DNA of 64,000 bases from JAZKFT01 sp039925965 (lineage in GTDB: Bacteria; Bacteroidota; Bacteroidia; Chitinophagales; Chitinophagaceae): positions 1 to 64,000 of the forward strand of contig JBDSXW010000032.1 of assembly GCA_039925965.1 (NCBI GenBank). Reading direction: 5' to 3'. Below, piece by piece: positions 1-8,325 of this stretch. The notes beneath the pieces are model-generated. The model was not told the DNA's origin, ran no database searches, and saw only the letters and a list, made by a program, of their open reading frames with translations. Made by a program: the position numbers and the translations under genes. Positions within the stretch are counted from its first letter, which is position 1. Each line of letters opens with the position of its first letter.

Positions 1-1149
1 AAACTCGTTGCTGGGCACGTTATCAGGCAAAATATTCCCATGCAGTTTTAACATTACCGGAAAAATGATGCAATGAAACACGATATTATCCTTGCCGATA
101 AAATGCACGAGCTTGGTTTCGGCATCGTGCCAATAAGGTTCCCAGCTTTTGCCGGTGTTCAAAGCCCATTGTTTGGTGGCGCTGATATAACCTATGGGAG
201 CATCGAACCAAACGTAGAGGACTTTGCCAGGTTCGAAAGAGGCCTCCGAAGCTTGCAACGAGGGAGCCGCCCTGCCGTCCAAAGGAGCGTTCTCAGAACC
301 GTGGTTTTTTTCAACATCTTTAAAAATCCTATCAGACGCTGTCCCCCCTCCTTCGAAGGGGTCGGGGGATACTTCCCCGGAGTAGTTGAGAAGGTCCTTC
401 AGGTGGCTCCTCGGCACCTTAATCCCCCAATCCAGATCCCTGGTTACCGCTCTGGGTTGCAAACCCGCGTCCAGCCAGCTTTTGCATTGGCCCAGCACAT
501 TGGTCTTCCAATCGTCTTTATGCTCCTCCAATATCCATTGCTTCAAAAAGTCTTCGTGCCTGTTGAGGGGAAGGTACCAGTGCTTGGTAGCTTTTTTTAT
601 CGGTGGGTTTCCGCTGAGGGTGCTTCGTGGGTTGATCAGTTGTTCAGGGCTCAGCGACGTGCCGCATCTTTCACATTGATCGCCATAGGCGTTGGGATTA
701 GCACATACAGGGCAGGTGCCAACGATATAACGGTCTGCCAGGAAGGTCTGTGCTTCCTCATCAAAAAACTGCTCGCTGTCTTTTTCTTCCAGGTCGCCTT
801 TGCTATTAAGCGCCATAAAAAACTCCTGCGCCGTTTCGTGATGTAATGGAGCGGTGGTGCGGTGGTAGATGTCGAACGAGATATCGAGATCGGCAAAATT
901 TTGCTTCAATATTTCGTGGTATTTGTCTACGATGGCCTTGGGCGTAGTGCCTTCTTTCATCGCCTGTATCGTGATGGCAGCGCCGTGTTCGTCGCTGCCG
1001 CAAACCCACACCACATCGCGTTTTTGGGAACGGAGATAGCGCACATAAATATCAGCCGGCAGGTAGGCGCCAGCCAGATGGCCAATATGTTTCAGCCCGT
1101 TTGCATAAGGCAGGGCACTGGTGATCAGGTATCTTTTCGGATCGGTCAT
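1..1149 (-). CDS. metG: Methionyl-tRNA synthetase, 3' end cut off by window edge
   Basis: Charges tRNA-Met with methionine in the cytoplasm. The reading frame starts at ATG 1149 and stays open to base 1, so about 383 residues are visible and the anticodon-binding part lies outside. Class I features are clear: the start reads TDPKRYLITSALPYANG, followed by a HIGH-type HIGH motif (KHIGHLAGAY), CGSDEHGAAI, a zinc knuckle with paired Cys (TCPVCANPNAYGDQCERC) and YVWFDAPIGYIS. Between DLDWGIKVP and GKVLYVWFDAP there are about 57 extra residues (near bases 190-412), where other MetG proteins have only a few. This segment contains a copy of a dispersed intergenic repeat (see findings). The frame is not broken, so the gene is probably functional. 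Confidence 0.95.
   Translation of the reverse strand, partial: MTDPKRYLITSALPYANGLKHIGHLAGAYLPADIYVRYLRSQKRDVVWVCGSDEHGAAITIQAMKEGTTPKAIVDKYHEILKQNFADLDISFDIYHRTTAPLHHETAQEFFMALNSKGDLEEKDSEQFFDEEAQTFLADRYIVGTCPVCANPNAYGDQCERCGTSLSPEQLINPRSTLSGNPPIKKATKHWYLPLNRHEDFLKQWILEEHKDDWKTNVLGQCKSWLDAGLQPRAVTRDLDWGIKVPRSHLKDLLNYSGEVSPDPFEGGGTASDRIFKDVEKNHGSENAPLDGRAAPSLQASEASFEPGKVLYVWFDAPIGYISATKQWALNTGKSWEPYWHDAETKLVHFIGKDNIVFHCIIFPVMLKLHGNILPDNVPSNEF
328..368 (-). repeat. Dispersed G/C-rich repeat core inside metG
   Basis: Read on the minus strand, this 41-base core matches 14498-14538 (plus strand) at 33 of 41 positions without gaps. Similarity continues further, with an A-run followed by a GGTT...AGAACG stretch in both copies. 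Here the repeat is translated in frame within metG; at 14.5 kb it is intergenic. Confidence 0.7.
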
Positions 1150-1338
1150 TTTTCTTAGCGGTCGGTTATTGCTGGTCCTCAAGTCATTGGTCAATAAGCT
1201 ATTGCCCCAATGGGTTTATAAAATGACGACAAAAATAAGTAAAGGAGTTGTAAGGATGATAGGTTTACAGCGGCCTGGTTCTAATGGCCGGCTAAAGTGT
1301 AGGATTATCGGAGCAAGGAATTTCTTCATGACTAAAAA

Positions 1339-1370
1339 ATAAGGCAGGCTTACGAATAAACCTGCCTTAT
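1339..1370 (-). terminator. Rho-independent terminator after the DUF4290 gene
   Basis: A perfect 10-bp stem (ATAAGGCAGG paired with CCTGCCTTAT) with a 12-base loop. On the minus strand it is followed by TTTTTAGT. It lies 24 bases past the stop of the DUF4290 gene. Confidence 0.8.
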
Positions 1371-1393
1371 CACCACCTGTATGCAACAGGGTA

Positions 1394-2179
1394 TTATTGA
1401 AACCTCTTTTTCTTATTGAATTTGTTATTGGGATTATTAGGTCTTGAACCCGCCTGCTGGGTATTTCCAGCAACATTTCCATTTCCATTCCCAGAATTCC
1501 GATTGAATTGCCCACTGCTATTAGCTGCGCCACCCCTGCCTTCTGTACGATTGCTGTTATTGCGGTTATTGTTGTTCCGGAAATTACGGTTATTGTTTTT
1601 CTTGGCATAGCCATAACCTTCTGTTTCGTTGAAGCTTGGTGCGCGGTGACGCACAAACGGGGTATTGCTAAACTCAAGTTCGCCGTTGGTAATCGAATTT
1701 AATTCCTGGCGGATGCCATCATCATGTACCAGTTCCTTGTGCCAATTACTGTATGCTAGTTTCATGTAATGGGCGATCACGTGGGCGAACCCGCTTTTCT
1801 TTTCGGCGTTTTCTTCGGCCATGGCCTTGTTGATCACTAATTCCAGGTTTTTACCAAGGTGGTTGTACCGTGGTTTCCTTTTTGGATAACTTAATGGGTC
1901 GGGCTTGGTTTTGTAGGTAGCTCTTTCCGGCTTGCCGTATGGGCTTTCGACATCCAGCTGAAAGTCAGAAATCACAAAGAGGTGATCCCAGAGTTTATGT
2001 TTGTAATCCTCGATGGTTTTTAACTGTGGGTTTAAAAAGGCCATCAATTCCACCACGCCTTCAGCTTGTGCTTGCTGTGAAACTTTGTCCTCAATCGTTA
2101 AAATATGATCGACCATTTTTTGTACATGACGGCCATATTCCCTCATAATCAAATGTTCTCTTGCTGCATTGTATTCCAT
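1394..2179 (-). CDS. DUF4290 family protein with Asn/Arg/Gly-rich tail
   Basis: A 261-residue protein of the Bacteroidota-restricted DUF4290 family; its function is not known. The conserved part covers roughly residues 1-190, starting with EYNAAREHLIMREYGRHVQ and including HKLWDHLFVISDF and KPRYNHLGKNLELVI. The last 70 or so residues are a low-complexity tail dominated by Asn, Arg, Gly and Ser and ending KKKRFQ. The tail resembles disordered nucleic-acid-binding tails, but RNA binding is only an inference. No signal peptide or membrane segment is seen. It starts at ATG 2179 and is followed by its own terminator. Confidence 0.85.
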   Translation of the reverse strand: MEYNAAREHLIMREYGRHVQKMVDHILTIEDKVSQQAQAEGVVELMAFLNPQLKTIEDYKHKLWDHLFVISDFQLDVESPYGKPERATYKTKPDPLSYPKRKPRYNHLGKNLELVINKAMAEENAEKKSGFAHVIAHYMKLAYSNWHKELVHDDGIRQELNSITNGELEFSNTPFVRHRAPSFNETEGYGYAKKNNNRNFRNNNNRNNSNRTEGRGGAANSSGQFNRNSGNGNGNVAGNTQQAGSRPNNPNNKFNKKKRFQ

Positions 2180-2352
2180 AAATCAATTGTAATCGGCAGT
2201 GGCCGAAAGGCAATAAAATAATTGCCGGGATAAAAAATTGTAATAGTAAGTTGAATAAAAGTAAGGGTATTATCCCAAAAAAGGAATTTTACCGCACACA
2301 CCCCGGAAAATAATAACCGAAGCGGATAATAAACCTCGGTTTTTTTTAAAAG

Positions 2353-2426
2353 TGGACCCTGTAGGGAACGATCCTACGACCCCCTGATTATGAGTCAGGT
2401 GCTCTAACCAACTGAGCTAAGGGTCC
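2353..2426 (-). tRNA. tRNA with CAT anticodon (Met, or Ile2 read by lysidine)
   Basis: A 74-base cloverleaf on the minus strand. The acceptor stem is GGACCCT/AGGGTCC with discriminator A, the D-arm is AGCTCAGTTGGTTAGAGC, the anticodon stem is CCTGA/TCAGG with loop CTCATAA, and the T-arm contains GTTCCC. The anticodon lies at 2390-2392. CCA is not encoded. CAT alone does not separate elongator Met from Ile2; the TAGCTCAGTTGG D-arm fits both. Downstream (2323-2341) there is a short CCGA...TCGG hairpin that could end the transcript. Confidence 0.93.
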
Positions 2427-2635
2427 AATATTTTAATGGTCAATTGTCACTGGATCATTGATGATCCAATGGAATCGATGGATGATGTTAAAAGAACGCT
2501 GAACCGATGACCATTGCCTTATTGACAAATGCGGTTTCGGGCTGCGAAAATATAGAAATTCACAAATCAGATTTCAATAATTTACTTTGCCACCTAATTA
2601 ATTTACAACTGTTTTCATAAAACATTGAATTTAAC

Positions 2636-3271
2636 ATGGGGGAACCGGCAATTAAGAACATTATTTTCGACTTGGGCGGCGTGTTTTTAGATGTAGACTA
2701 CAATAAAACAAAGCAAGCCTTTATCGACCTTGGTATTGCCAACTTTAATGATTTTTACCAGCAATCTTATTCCGATCCCCTGTTTGCCCGGCTGGAAAAA
2801 GGCTTGATTGAGACCGATGATTTTTACAATTCTTTCAGAGAAATCACTGGTTCCCACCTCACTAACAAACAGATAGCCACTGCGTGGAACGCCATGATGG
2901 GCAGTTTCAGAAAATGCAGTGTCGCAATTTTACCGGGACTAAAAAACCGGTACAATACCTACCTGCTCAGCAATATCAACGATATCCACTACCGGAATTT
3001 TGGCCAGATATTCGACCGCGAATTTGGTGCCGGCAACTTCGATGATAATTTTCATAAAACCTACTATTCCCATTTGTTTCACCACCGTAAACCTGATGCG
3101 GAAGCGTATGAATATGTAGTCCGGGAAAATGGGCTGGTAAGAGAGGCGACGTTATTTGTAGACGATACGATGAAAAACATAGTTGCAGCCGCTGATGCGG
3201 GTCTTAGAACCCTCTTTCTGCCTAAAGATACGCTGGTCGAAACGCTGCTAATGGAATATGTGGCTTTCTAA
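2636..3271 (+). CDS. HAD-superfamily phosphatase (YihX-like)
   Basis: A 211-residue cytosolic hydrolase. All four HAD motifs are visible: motif I IIFDLGGVFLDVD, with the nucleophile Asp followed by Leu-Gly rather than the usual second Asp; motif II LLSNIND; motif III Lys in HHRKPDAEAYEY; and motif IV LFVDDT. The DLGxVxxDxD form is typical of the YihX branch, which dephosphorylates sugar phosphates such as alpha-glucose-1-phosphate. The substrate here is not known. The start is ATG 2636. It converges with the DUF4834 gene, and a short hairpin lies between them. Confidence 0.85.
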   Translation: MGEPAIKNIIFDLGGVFLDVDYNKTKQAFIDLGIANFNDFYQQSYSDPLFARLEKGLIETDDFYNSFREITGSHLTNKQIATAWNAMMGSFRKCSVAILPGLKNRYNTYLLSNINDIHYRNFGQIFDREFGAGNFDDNFHKTYYSHLFHHRKPDAEAYEYVVRENGLVREATLFVDDTMKNIVAAADAGLRTLFLPKDTLVETLLMEYVAF

Positions 3272-3290
3272 AGCTCTGGAATTCAGAGCT
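3272..3290. terminator. Hairpin between two convergent genes
   Basis: A 7-bp perfect inverted repeat (AGCTCTG / CAGAGCT, 5-base loop) just after the HAD stop codon. It overlaps the last codons of the DUF4834 gene. There is no clear T-run on either side, so it may be only a weak terminator. Confidence 0.4.
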
Positions 3291-3534
3291 CTTCATATTC
3301 GATATAATCTTCTGTAGCCCCCGGCTTGCCCGATGTGGTCTTGCCCAATGGTGCCGCATTCCCAGCGGTGGCAGGCTGGCCCGGTTTCTGTTGGTTGTAT
3401 GCCTCTTCCATTTTGTCTTTCATGGTGGTAAACTGTTTCCTCACCTGGGTGGTGGTGTTAATTACGGGTATTAAAAACCCGAAGATGAACCGGTATAAAA
3501 GATAAATGCTTAAAGCAATAAGTATTACTTGCAT
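3283..3534 (-). CDS. DUF4834 family small membrane protein
   Basis: A small protein of about 83 residues. It has one N-terminal membrane helix (MQVILIALSIYLLYRFIFGF) and a polar, Gln/Pro/Gly-rich tail ending DYIEYEEL. This pattern matches the Bacteroidota DUF4834 family, whose function is unknown. An upstream TTG at 3564 would add ten residues (HSTKIYLYT region), but ATG 3534 places the hydrophobic helix at the N-terminus as in homologues, so it is preferred. Confidence 0.7.
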   Translation of the reverse strand: MQVILIALSIYLLYRFIFGFLIPVINTTTQVRKQFTTMKDKMEEAYNQQKPGQPATAGNAAPLGKTTSGKPGATEDYIEYEEL

Positions 3535-3641
3535 TGTGTAAAGATAAATTTTGGTGCTATGCAAAAGCTGTTAAGATTTATTAAAAGGTCCTTTTTTCAA
3601 TAACCGTGAATCTATCTTACAGCCCCAACAAAAAATATGCT

Positions 3642-4394
3642 ATGAATTTTTTGGCAAAAATATTAGGTGTGCTGCTCATGCCGGCAATTATCGGAACTGC
3701 ATCCGTACACGCTCAAATATTAAAGCCGAAAAATAGTTTTCTGAAAAATATAATGGAAAAGGCAGCTGGTAAGGCCACTGGCAGCGACTCGCTAAGTAAT
3801 TCAGATATTGTAAGCGGTCTTAAGGAAGCGCTGAATGTAGGAACTCAAAATAGTACCGGCAAACTATCCCTCGCAGACGGATTTCTGAAAGATGCCGCGG
3901 TTAAGATTCTACTGCCGCCAGAGGTGCAGAAGGTAGAAAAGACACTGCGGACTTTTGGAATGGGTAAACTGGCCGACAACGCCATTACAAGCCTGAACCG
4001 TGCCGCCGAAGATGCCTCTAAAAAAGCAGCCCCTATTTTTCTTTCACCTATTAAAAATATGAGCATCACCGACGCGTTGGGTGTCCTGAGAGGCGGAGAT
4101 GGCTCAGCTACTTATTACCTGAGAAAGACTACCGGCGCTGAACTAAGCAGCGTTTTTAAACCTGTAATTGATGCATCGCTGGTAAAGGTGGATGCTACGA
4201 AATACTGGAATGATTTGTTTTCTGCCTACAACAAGTTTTCAGCCAAGAAGGTGGAAACAGACCTTAGCACCTATGTAACCCAAAAGGCTATGGACGGCAT
4301 CTTTTACTATGTGGCCCAGGAAGAAAAGAACATACGTAAAAATCCCGAGGCCTATGCCACCGATATTTTAAAGAAGGTGTTTGGCGGCAGGTAA
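3642..4394 (+). CDS. Exported DUF4197 protein
   Basis: About 250 residues with a signal peptide (MNFLAKILGVLLMPAIIG...VHAQ) and a DUF4197 domain covering the rest. Recognisable parts are SNSDIVSGLKEALNVGTQN, ILLPPEVQKVEKTLR and the C-terminal FYYVAQEEKNIRKNP. The family is widespread in Gram-negative bacteria, is predicted to be periplasmic and has no known role. A GTG at 3606 is in frame, but ATG 3642 directly precedes the signal peptide and is the better start. It appears to be a single-gene unit. Confidence 0.85.
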   Translation: MNFLAKILGVLLMPAIIGTASVHAQILKPKNSFLKNIMEKAAGKATGSDSLSNSDIVSGLKEALNVGTQNSTGKLSLADGFLKDAAVKILLPPEVQKVEKTLRTFGMGKLADNAITSLNRAAEDASKKAAPIFLSPIKNMSITDALGVLRGGDGSATYYLRKTTGAELSSVFKPVIDASLVKVDATKYWNDLFSAYNKFSAKKVETDLSTYVTQKAMDGIFYYVAQEEKNIRKNPEAYATDILKKVFGGR

Positions 4395-4606
4395 GAACCA
4401 GGTTTTTTTGATAAGGGAACATATTATTGCCCGGCAAATCTGGCGGATATTTTTTTTGTAAACCGCAATCAATTAACTTTTTAGACAGTTTAGAAATCCA
4501 GGATAGTAATTGATAAATGCAGTTCCACGCGGCGCAATAAGGTTAATGATTTGAAAACAAATATGGTTTCAATCCGTGAGGCGGTAAATGGCCAATTCAG
4601 GCAACT

Positions 4607-5509
4607 TTACGCTGGCATCAGCAACCGTATCGCTTTTGGCACTACCCGGATGTCAAATTCTTCAGAAGAGTCTTTGGGGTCGCCATCAATATGAAGCGGT
4701 GCATATTGCACATTCCTTATTTTTATTTCTGGCACCTGGAAGTACACCACATTTCTTTTGCTGATCGTATCGACGAGTTCCTGCAGGGTATTATTGCCGC
4801 GTATTTGTTTTAAGATAGCAAATGGCAGGCGGGCCTTGCTCATTTTTTGTACCACTACTATATCCAGCAAACCATCAGTGAGGCTGGCTTTTGGTGCAAT
4901 GGTAAAGTTGTTGCCAAACTGGTTACTGTTGGCAATACTGATAAAAAAAGCGTCGGTATAAAAAGAGAAATCAGGCAGGATAATTTCAAACTGGTAAGGC
5001 TTCGCCTTAAAAAAATGCATCAGCGATTCTCGGGTATAGGTAATCAGGCCGCGACGGCTGTTTTTGGCGAAATTGTGCGCTATCTGCGCGTCGAAGCCAA
5101 GGCCGCTGAGCATGCAGCTAAACTCACGGTTGATATAAAATCCGTCTATCTCGACCACATGCTGAGCAATTATGATGTCGAGTGCTTTGGAAGGTTTTAG
5201 CGGGATGCCCGCTGCCCGTGCAAGTCCGTTGCCGCTTCCCACGGGTATAATCCCAATATTTACTTCGGTGCCAATCAGGGCGGCAGCCACTGCACTTAGC
5301 GTGCCATCGCCACCGCAAACCACCACGTCGGTTACATGTTGTTTCCTTATTACGGTTTGCAGCTGACTATAATCGCCGTCGGCATGAGAATGCATAATGA
5401 TATAATCAACACTGGCTGCTTTCATCTTTTTTTCCAGCCATCGCTGCAAATCGTCTTTAGATTTGGTACCCGCCACCGGGTTTACCACGTACACTATTTT
5501 TCTTTTCAT
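4607..5509 (-). CDS. Diacylglycerol kinase family lipid kinase (YegS-like)
   Basis: About 300 residues. It phosphorylates a lipid or sphingoid substrate at the inner membrane face. The N-terminal catalytic domain starts with KIVYVVNPVAGTKSK, carries the nucleotide-binding GGDGT (residues 66-70) and has GSGNGLARA near residue 91. The C-terminal half is the beta-sandwich seen in YegS/DgkB. Length is normal for the family. ATG 5509 is chosen over an in-frame TTG at 5542. The small secreted protein gene upstream ends only 11 bases away, so the two probably share a transcript. The exact lipid substrate cannot be told from sequence. Confidence 0.88.
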   Translation of the reverse strand: MKRKIVYVVNPVAGTKSKDDLQRWLEKKMKAASVDYIIMHSHADGDYSQLQTVIRKQHVTDVVVCGGDGTLSAVAAALIGTEVNIGIIPVGSGNGLARAAGIPLKPSKALDIIIAQHVVEIDGFYINREFSCMLSGLGFDAQIAHNFAKNSRRGLITYTRESLMHFFKAKPYQFEIILPDFSFYTDAFFISIANSNQFGNNFTIAPKASLTDGLLDIVVVQKMSKARLPFAILKQIRGNNTLQELVDTISKRNVVYFQVPEIKIRNVQYAPLHIDGDPKDSSEEFDIRVVPKAIRLLMPA

Positions 5510-5520
5510 TATTTCGTTCG

Positions 5521-5955
5521 TTAGTCGATCATGAGGGTACAAATCAATTGCCGGGTTACCCTGATCATAGAATTTTGGTTTACAGGTTGTAGTGAGGTCC
5601 AGATGGCAACAGTATTCGTTCCTTTCAAAAGGCTTCTCATTGTAGAACCGTGTATGGTAATGGTGCCCGCGGTCCCGGGGAGCCGGTAGGTATATTGCTC
5701 AGGATCTGTTACATTTTCATTTTGAAGCCAGGCACTGCGTTTGAGCGGGCCAGGTTTGGAGGTCCTAAAACTTATAGTGAACCATTTTACTTTTTTTAGG
5801 GTGGCACAGCTTAGATGTGCTGTATCCGGGCTGCCAGGGTTGGTTTTGGTAAGCAGGGTTATTCCATCCGATTGTAACAGGATCGCCGGCGGCTGGGCTA
5901 TGAGGCACGGTTGACCCGCTACCAATCCCAATAGAAATAATAATAAAAACTTCAT
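5521..5955 (-). CDS. Small secreted protein, unknown function
   Basis: A 144-residue protein that I do not recognise. It begins with a clear signal peptide (MKFLLLFLLGLVAGQPCLIAQ). The mature part is predicted beta-rich, with TISFRTSKPGPLKRSAWLQ and a GTAGTITIHGST segment. An in-frame extension upstream to 6126 lacks coding character, so ATG 5955 is chosen. It lies just upstream of the lipid kinase and is probably co-transcribed with it. Confidence 0.55.
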   Translation of the reverse strand: MKFLLLFLLGLVAGQPCLIAQPPAILLQSDGITLLTKTNPGSPDTAHLSCATLKKVKWFTISFRTSKPGPLKRSAWLQNENVTDPEQYTYRLPGTAGTITIHGSTMRSLLKGTNTVAIWTSLQPVNQNSMIRVTRQLICTLMID

Positions 5956-6327
5956 GAATAAAAAGATGGTTGTAAATGTAGGCCAATGACGCTGACGCAG
6001 TTGGTTTTTAACAGGCGGGATTTGCAGCAGCGAATAAGGTGACGGAATTGGATGGCCGTGCGATTGTAGTTCCCGGGAGGCCTGATAGCTCAGTTCGAGG
6101 CGGTAGCTATCCCTGGCGAGGACCAAATCCTGAAGTGATGATAGGCCTTAGTCTTCGGCAATGAGTAAAAACTGCCAGTGTTTCTAACATTCATTGATCT
6201 ACCCCTTGAACTCTATAGGTGCAGCAAGGACGGTAGTGCTGGATTTCATTATTTCTTCTATTCCATGCATCGTATTACCTTTCCTTTGATTCTTTAGATA
6301 GTTATTGCAGTAATCGTATTGAAACCC

Positions 6328-8268
6328 ATGAATTTATCCTTAAAACGTACAACCACTTTGTTGTTGGCGGTCTTTTTTTGCCTAGCCGCCAACGGCCAGA
6401 CCGACGACGATTTTTACGCCGCCGGCGATATGCGTCGCAAGTTTCCCGGGGAACGATATGCCGCTTCGGAAGTGTTTGAAGAATACCGTTTCGACAAGGG
6501 CAAGGGCCTCGACGGCCTGCCGGTTGCTACGGTGGAAGGCAATACCAGGAACGTATTTGTTGCCCTCAAAGATCCCGCCTATTTCCAGGTCTACCAGTTT
6601 TACAACAAGTTCGTGTCGCTCAAAAATTTCAATTACTACTACCGCAACAGTAAGGAGCAGTTTAAAAAGGCATCTATCAAGCCCCAGGATAAAGCCGCGA
6701 CGGATGATGGCATTTTTCTCGACGACAACCGGGTAAAATTTTATAACGTGCAGCTGAATGAATTTGGTGAAGCTGTAAAATTTGAATTCAATGAGCTATA
6801 TGCCGACAGTAAGTATTTTACCCGCATTTATTTTAATGCACCCTACCCGATCAAGGACCACCAGATACGGCTGGTAGTTCCGCAATGGATGGAAATCGAG
6901 GTGAAGGAGATGAACTTCGACGGATATAAAATACAGAAAACCAAAACAACGGATGGCAAGAATAACGTCTTTACGTACTCGCTCCAAAATGCAGAACCGT
7001 TTAATAGTGAACCTAATGCCCTGGGCCTCGCCTACACTTTTCCGCACATTATTGTTTCCGTAAAAAGCTGGACAGATGGAACACAGGCTATCAAAGGATT
7101 CCAGAGCGTGGATGATATCTATAGCTGGTACAATTACCTCTACAAAAAATGCCAGAATGACCCCGAAACACTTAAGCCAGTGGTAACACAAGTTACTGCA
7201 GGTAAAACCACGCCGGAGGATAAGGCGAAAGCCATTTACTATTGGCTGCAGGATAATATCCGGTATATCGCTTTTGAAGATGGCTATGCCGGCTTTATAC
7301 CCGAGACCGCCCAGGATGTGATGAAGAATAAATACAGTGACTGTAAAGGCATGGCCAACCTGATGACTGAAATGCTGAAACTGGCAGGCCTGGATGCCCA
7401 TCTTACCTGGATAGGAACCAAACATATTCCTTACCTGCACGGCGATGTAAACGCATTGTGTATTGATAACCATTGCATCAGTACGTTGTACATTAAAGGC
7501 AAGGCCTATTTTTTAGATGGCACAGAAAAGTATATTCCCTTTGGTGAAAATGCCTACCGGATACAAAGCAAATCAGCATTAATAGAAAAAGGGGCCAGCT
7601 ACGACCTGCTTATCGTGCCCCCTGCAGACAAAGCCGCCAATAAACAACTGACCAAAGCCACACTCTACCTGAATGGTAATAGCCTAAAAGGCAAAGTGAA
7701 AGTGACGATGACGGGAGAGGAGCGCACCGATTTTCACCAGTACTACCAAACAATACCCAGCGACCGCCAAAAGGAATTTATCAAAGACTACCTGAGCCTG
7801 GGCAACGATAATCTTGATGTAAAAAATGCGCTTACCAGCGCCCTCAAAAACCGTGAGATACCCGTAATATTAGATGGGGATATTGACCTGAGCAACCAGG
7901 TGACTACCGTTGGAAAGGAGTTATTTGCCTCCATCGATTTTTTTCCAAAAACACTACAGCGTTTTACGCCAACACCCGACCGGCAAAACGATTTTGATTT
8001 CAGTAGTGTGTATACTTATGAAGACGAGATAGAGCTTAGTATACCTGCCAATATGAAATTTGTGGACATCCCCGATCCACTAAAAATTGAAACCCCTGAT
8101 TTCGCATTTACCGGGGCCTACAGCGTTACCAACAATAAAATAGTATTGAAAAAAAGCATGAGTATTCCAACGGGCAGAATTCGTAAGAAGGACTTTGCTG
8201 CATGGGGCGATTTTTTAACCAAACTAAGGAGTTTCAATCGCAACCTTATTTCAATCGCACCAAAATAA
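6328..8268 (+). CDS. Secreted DUF3857 / transglutaminase-like protein
   Basis: About 646 residues with a signal peptide (LLLAVFFCLAANGQ). A DUF3857-type beta-sandwich covers roughly residues 30-270 and is followed by a transglutaminase-like papain-fold domain. The catalytic triad is intact: Cys339 (KYSDCKGMANLM), His382 (IDNHCIS) and Asp397 (YFLDGTEKY). A beta-rich C-terminal domain follows. Members of this family are common in Bacteroidota and their substrates are unknown; protease or cross-linking activity is possible. ATG 6328 is preferred over TTG 6319. The next gene starts 57 bases downstream and encodes a relative that lacks the triad, so the two look like an operon. Confidence 0.87.
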   Translation: MNLSLKRTTTLLLAVFFCLAANGQTDDDFYAAGDMRRKFPGERYAASEVFEEYRFDKGKGLDGLPVATVEGNTRNVFVALKDPAYFQVYQFYNKFVSLKNFNYYYRNSKEQFKKASIKPQDKAATDDGIFLDDNRVKFYNVQLNEFGEAVKFEFNELYADSKYFTRIYFNAPYPIKDHQIRLVVPQWMEIEVKEMNFDGYKIQKTKTTDGKNNVFTYSLQNAEPFNSEPNALGLAYTFPHIIVSVKSWTDGTQAIKGFQSVDDIYSWYNYLYKKCQNDPETLKPVVTQVTAGKTTPEDKAKAIYYWLQDNIRYIAFEDGYAGFIPETAQDVMKNKYSDCKGMANLMTEMLKLAGLDAHLTWIGTKHIPYLHGDVNALCIDNHCISTLYIKGKAYFLDGTEKYIPFGENAYRIQSKSALIEKGASYDLLIVPPADKAANKQLTKATLYLNGNSLKGKVKVTMTGEERTDFHQYYQTIPSDRQKEFIKDYLSLGNDNLDVKNALTSALKNREIPVILDGDIDLSNQVTTVGKELFASIDFFPKTLQRFTPTPDRQNDFDFSSVYTYEDEIELSIPANMKFVDIPDPLKIETPDFAFTGAYSVTNNKIVLKKSMSIPTGRIRKKDFAAWGDFLTKLRSFNRNLISIAPK

Positions 8269-8325
8269 ATGCCCGGTTTTTCGAAGCCCGGTTCGCGGGA
8301 GTTCTGCTTTTAAATTATTCCACCA

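Noticed and set aside
386..679. Short plus-strand frame across the metG insertion
   Set aside because: No ribosome-binding context or protein features; it is a shadow of metG.
73..846. A 257-codon plus-strand open frame
   Set aside because: It lies opposite metG, whose conserved motifs are plain on the minus strand; the plus-strand translation has no family features.
2450..2475. Hairpin GGATCAT/ATGATCC upstream of the HAD gene
   Set aside because: Short stem, no T-run, and no link to a gene end; probably part of the filler.
6796..7473. A 225-codon minus-strand open frame
   Set aside because: Antisense to the transglutaminase-like gene, including its catalytic Cys region.
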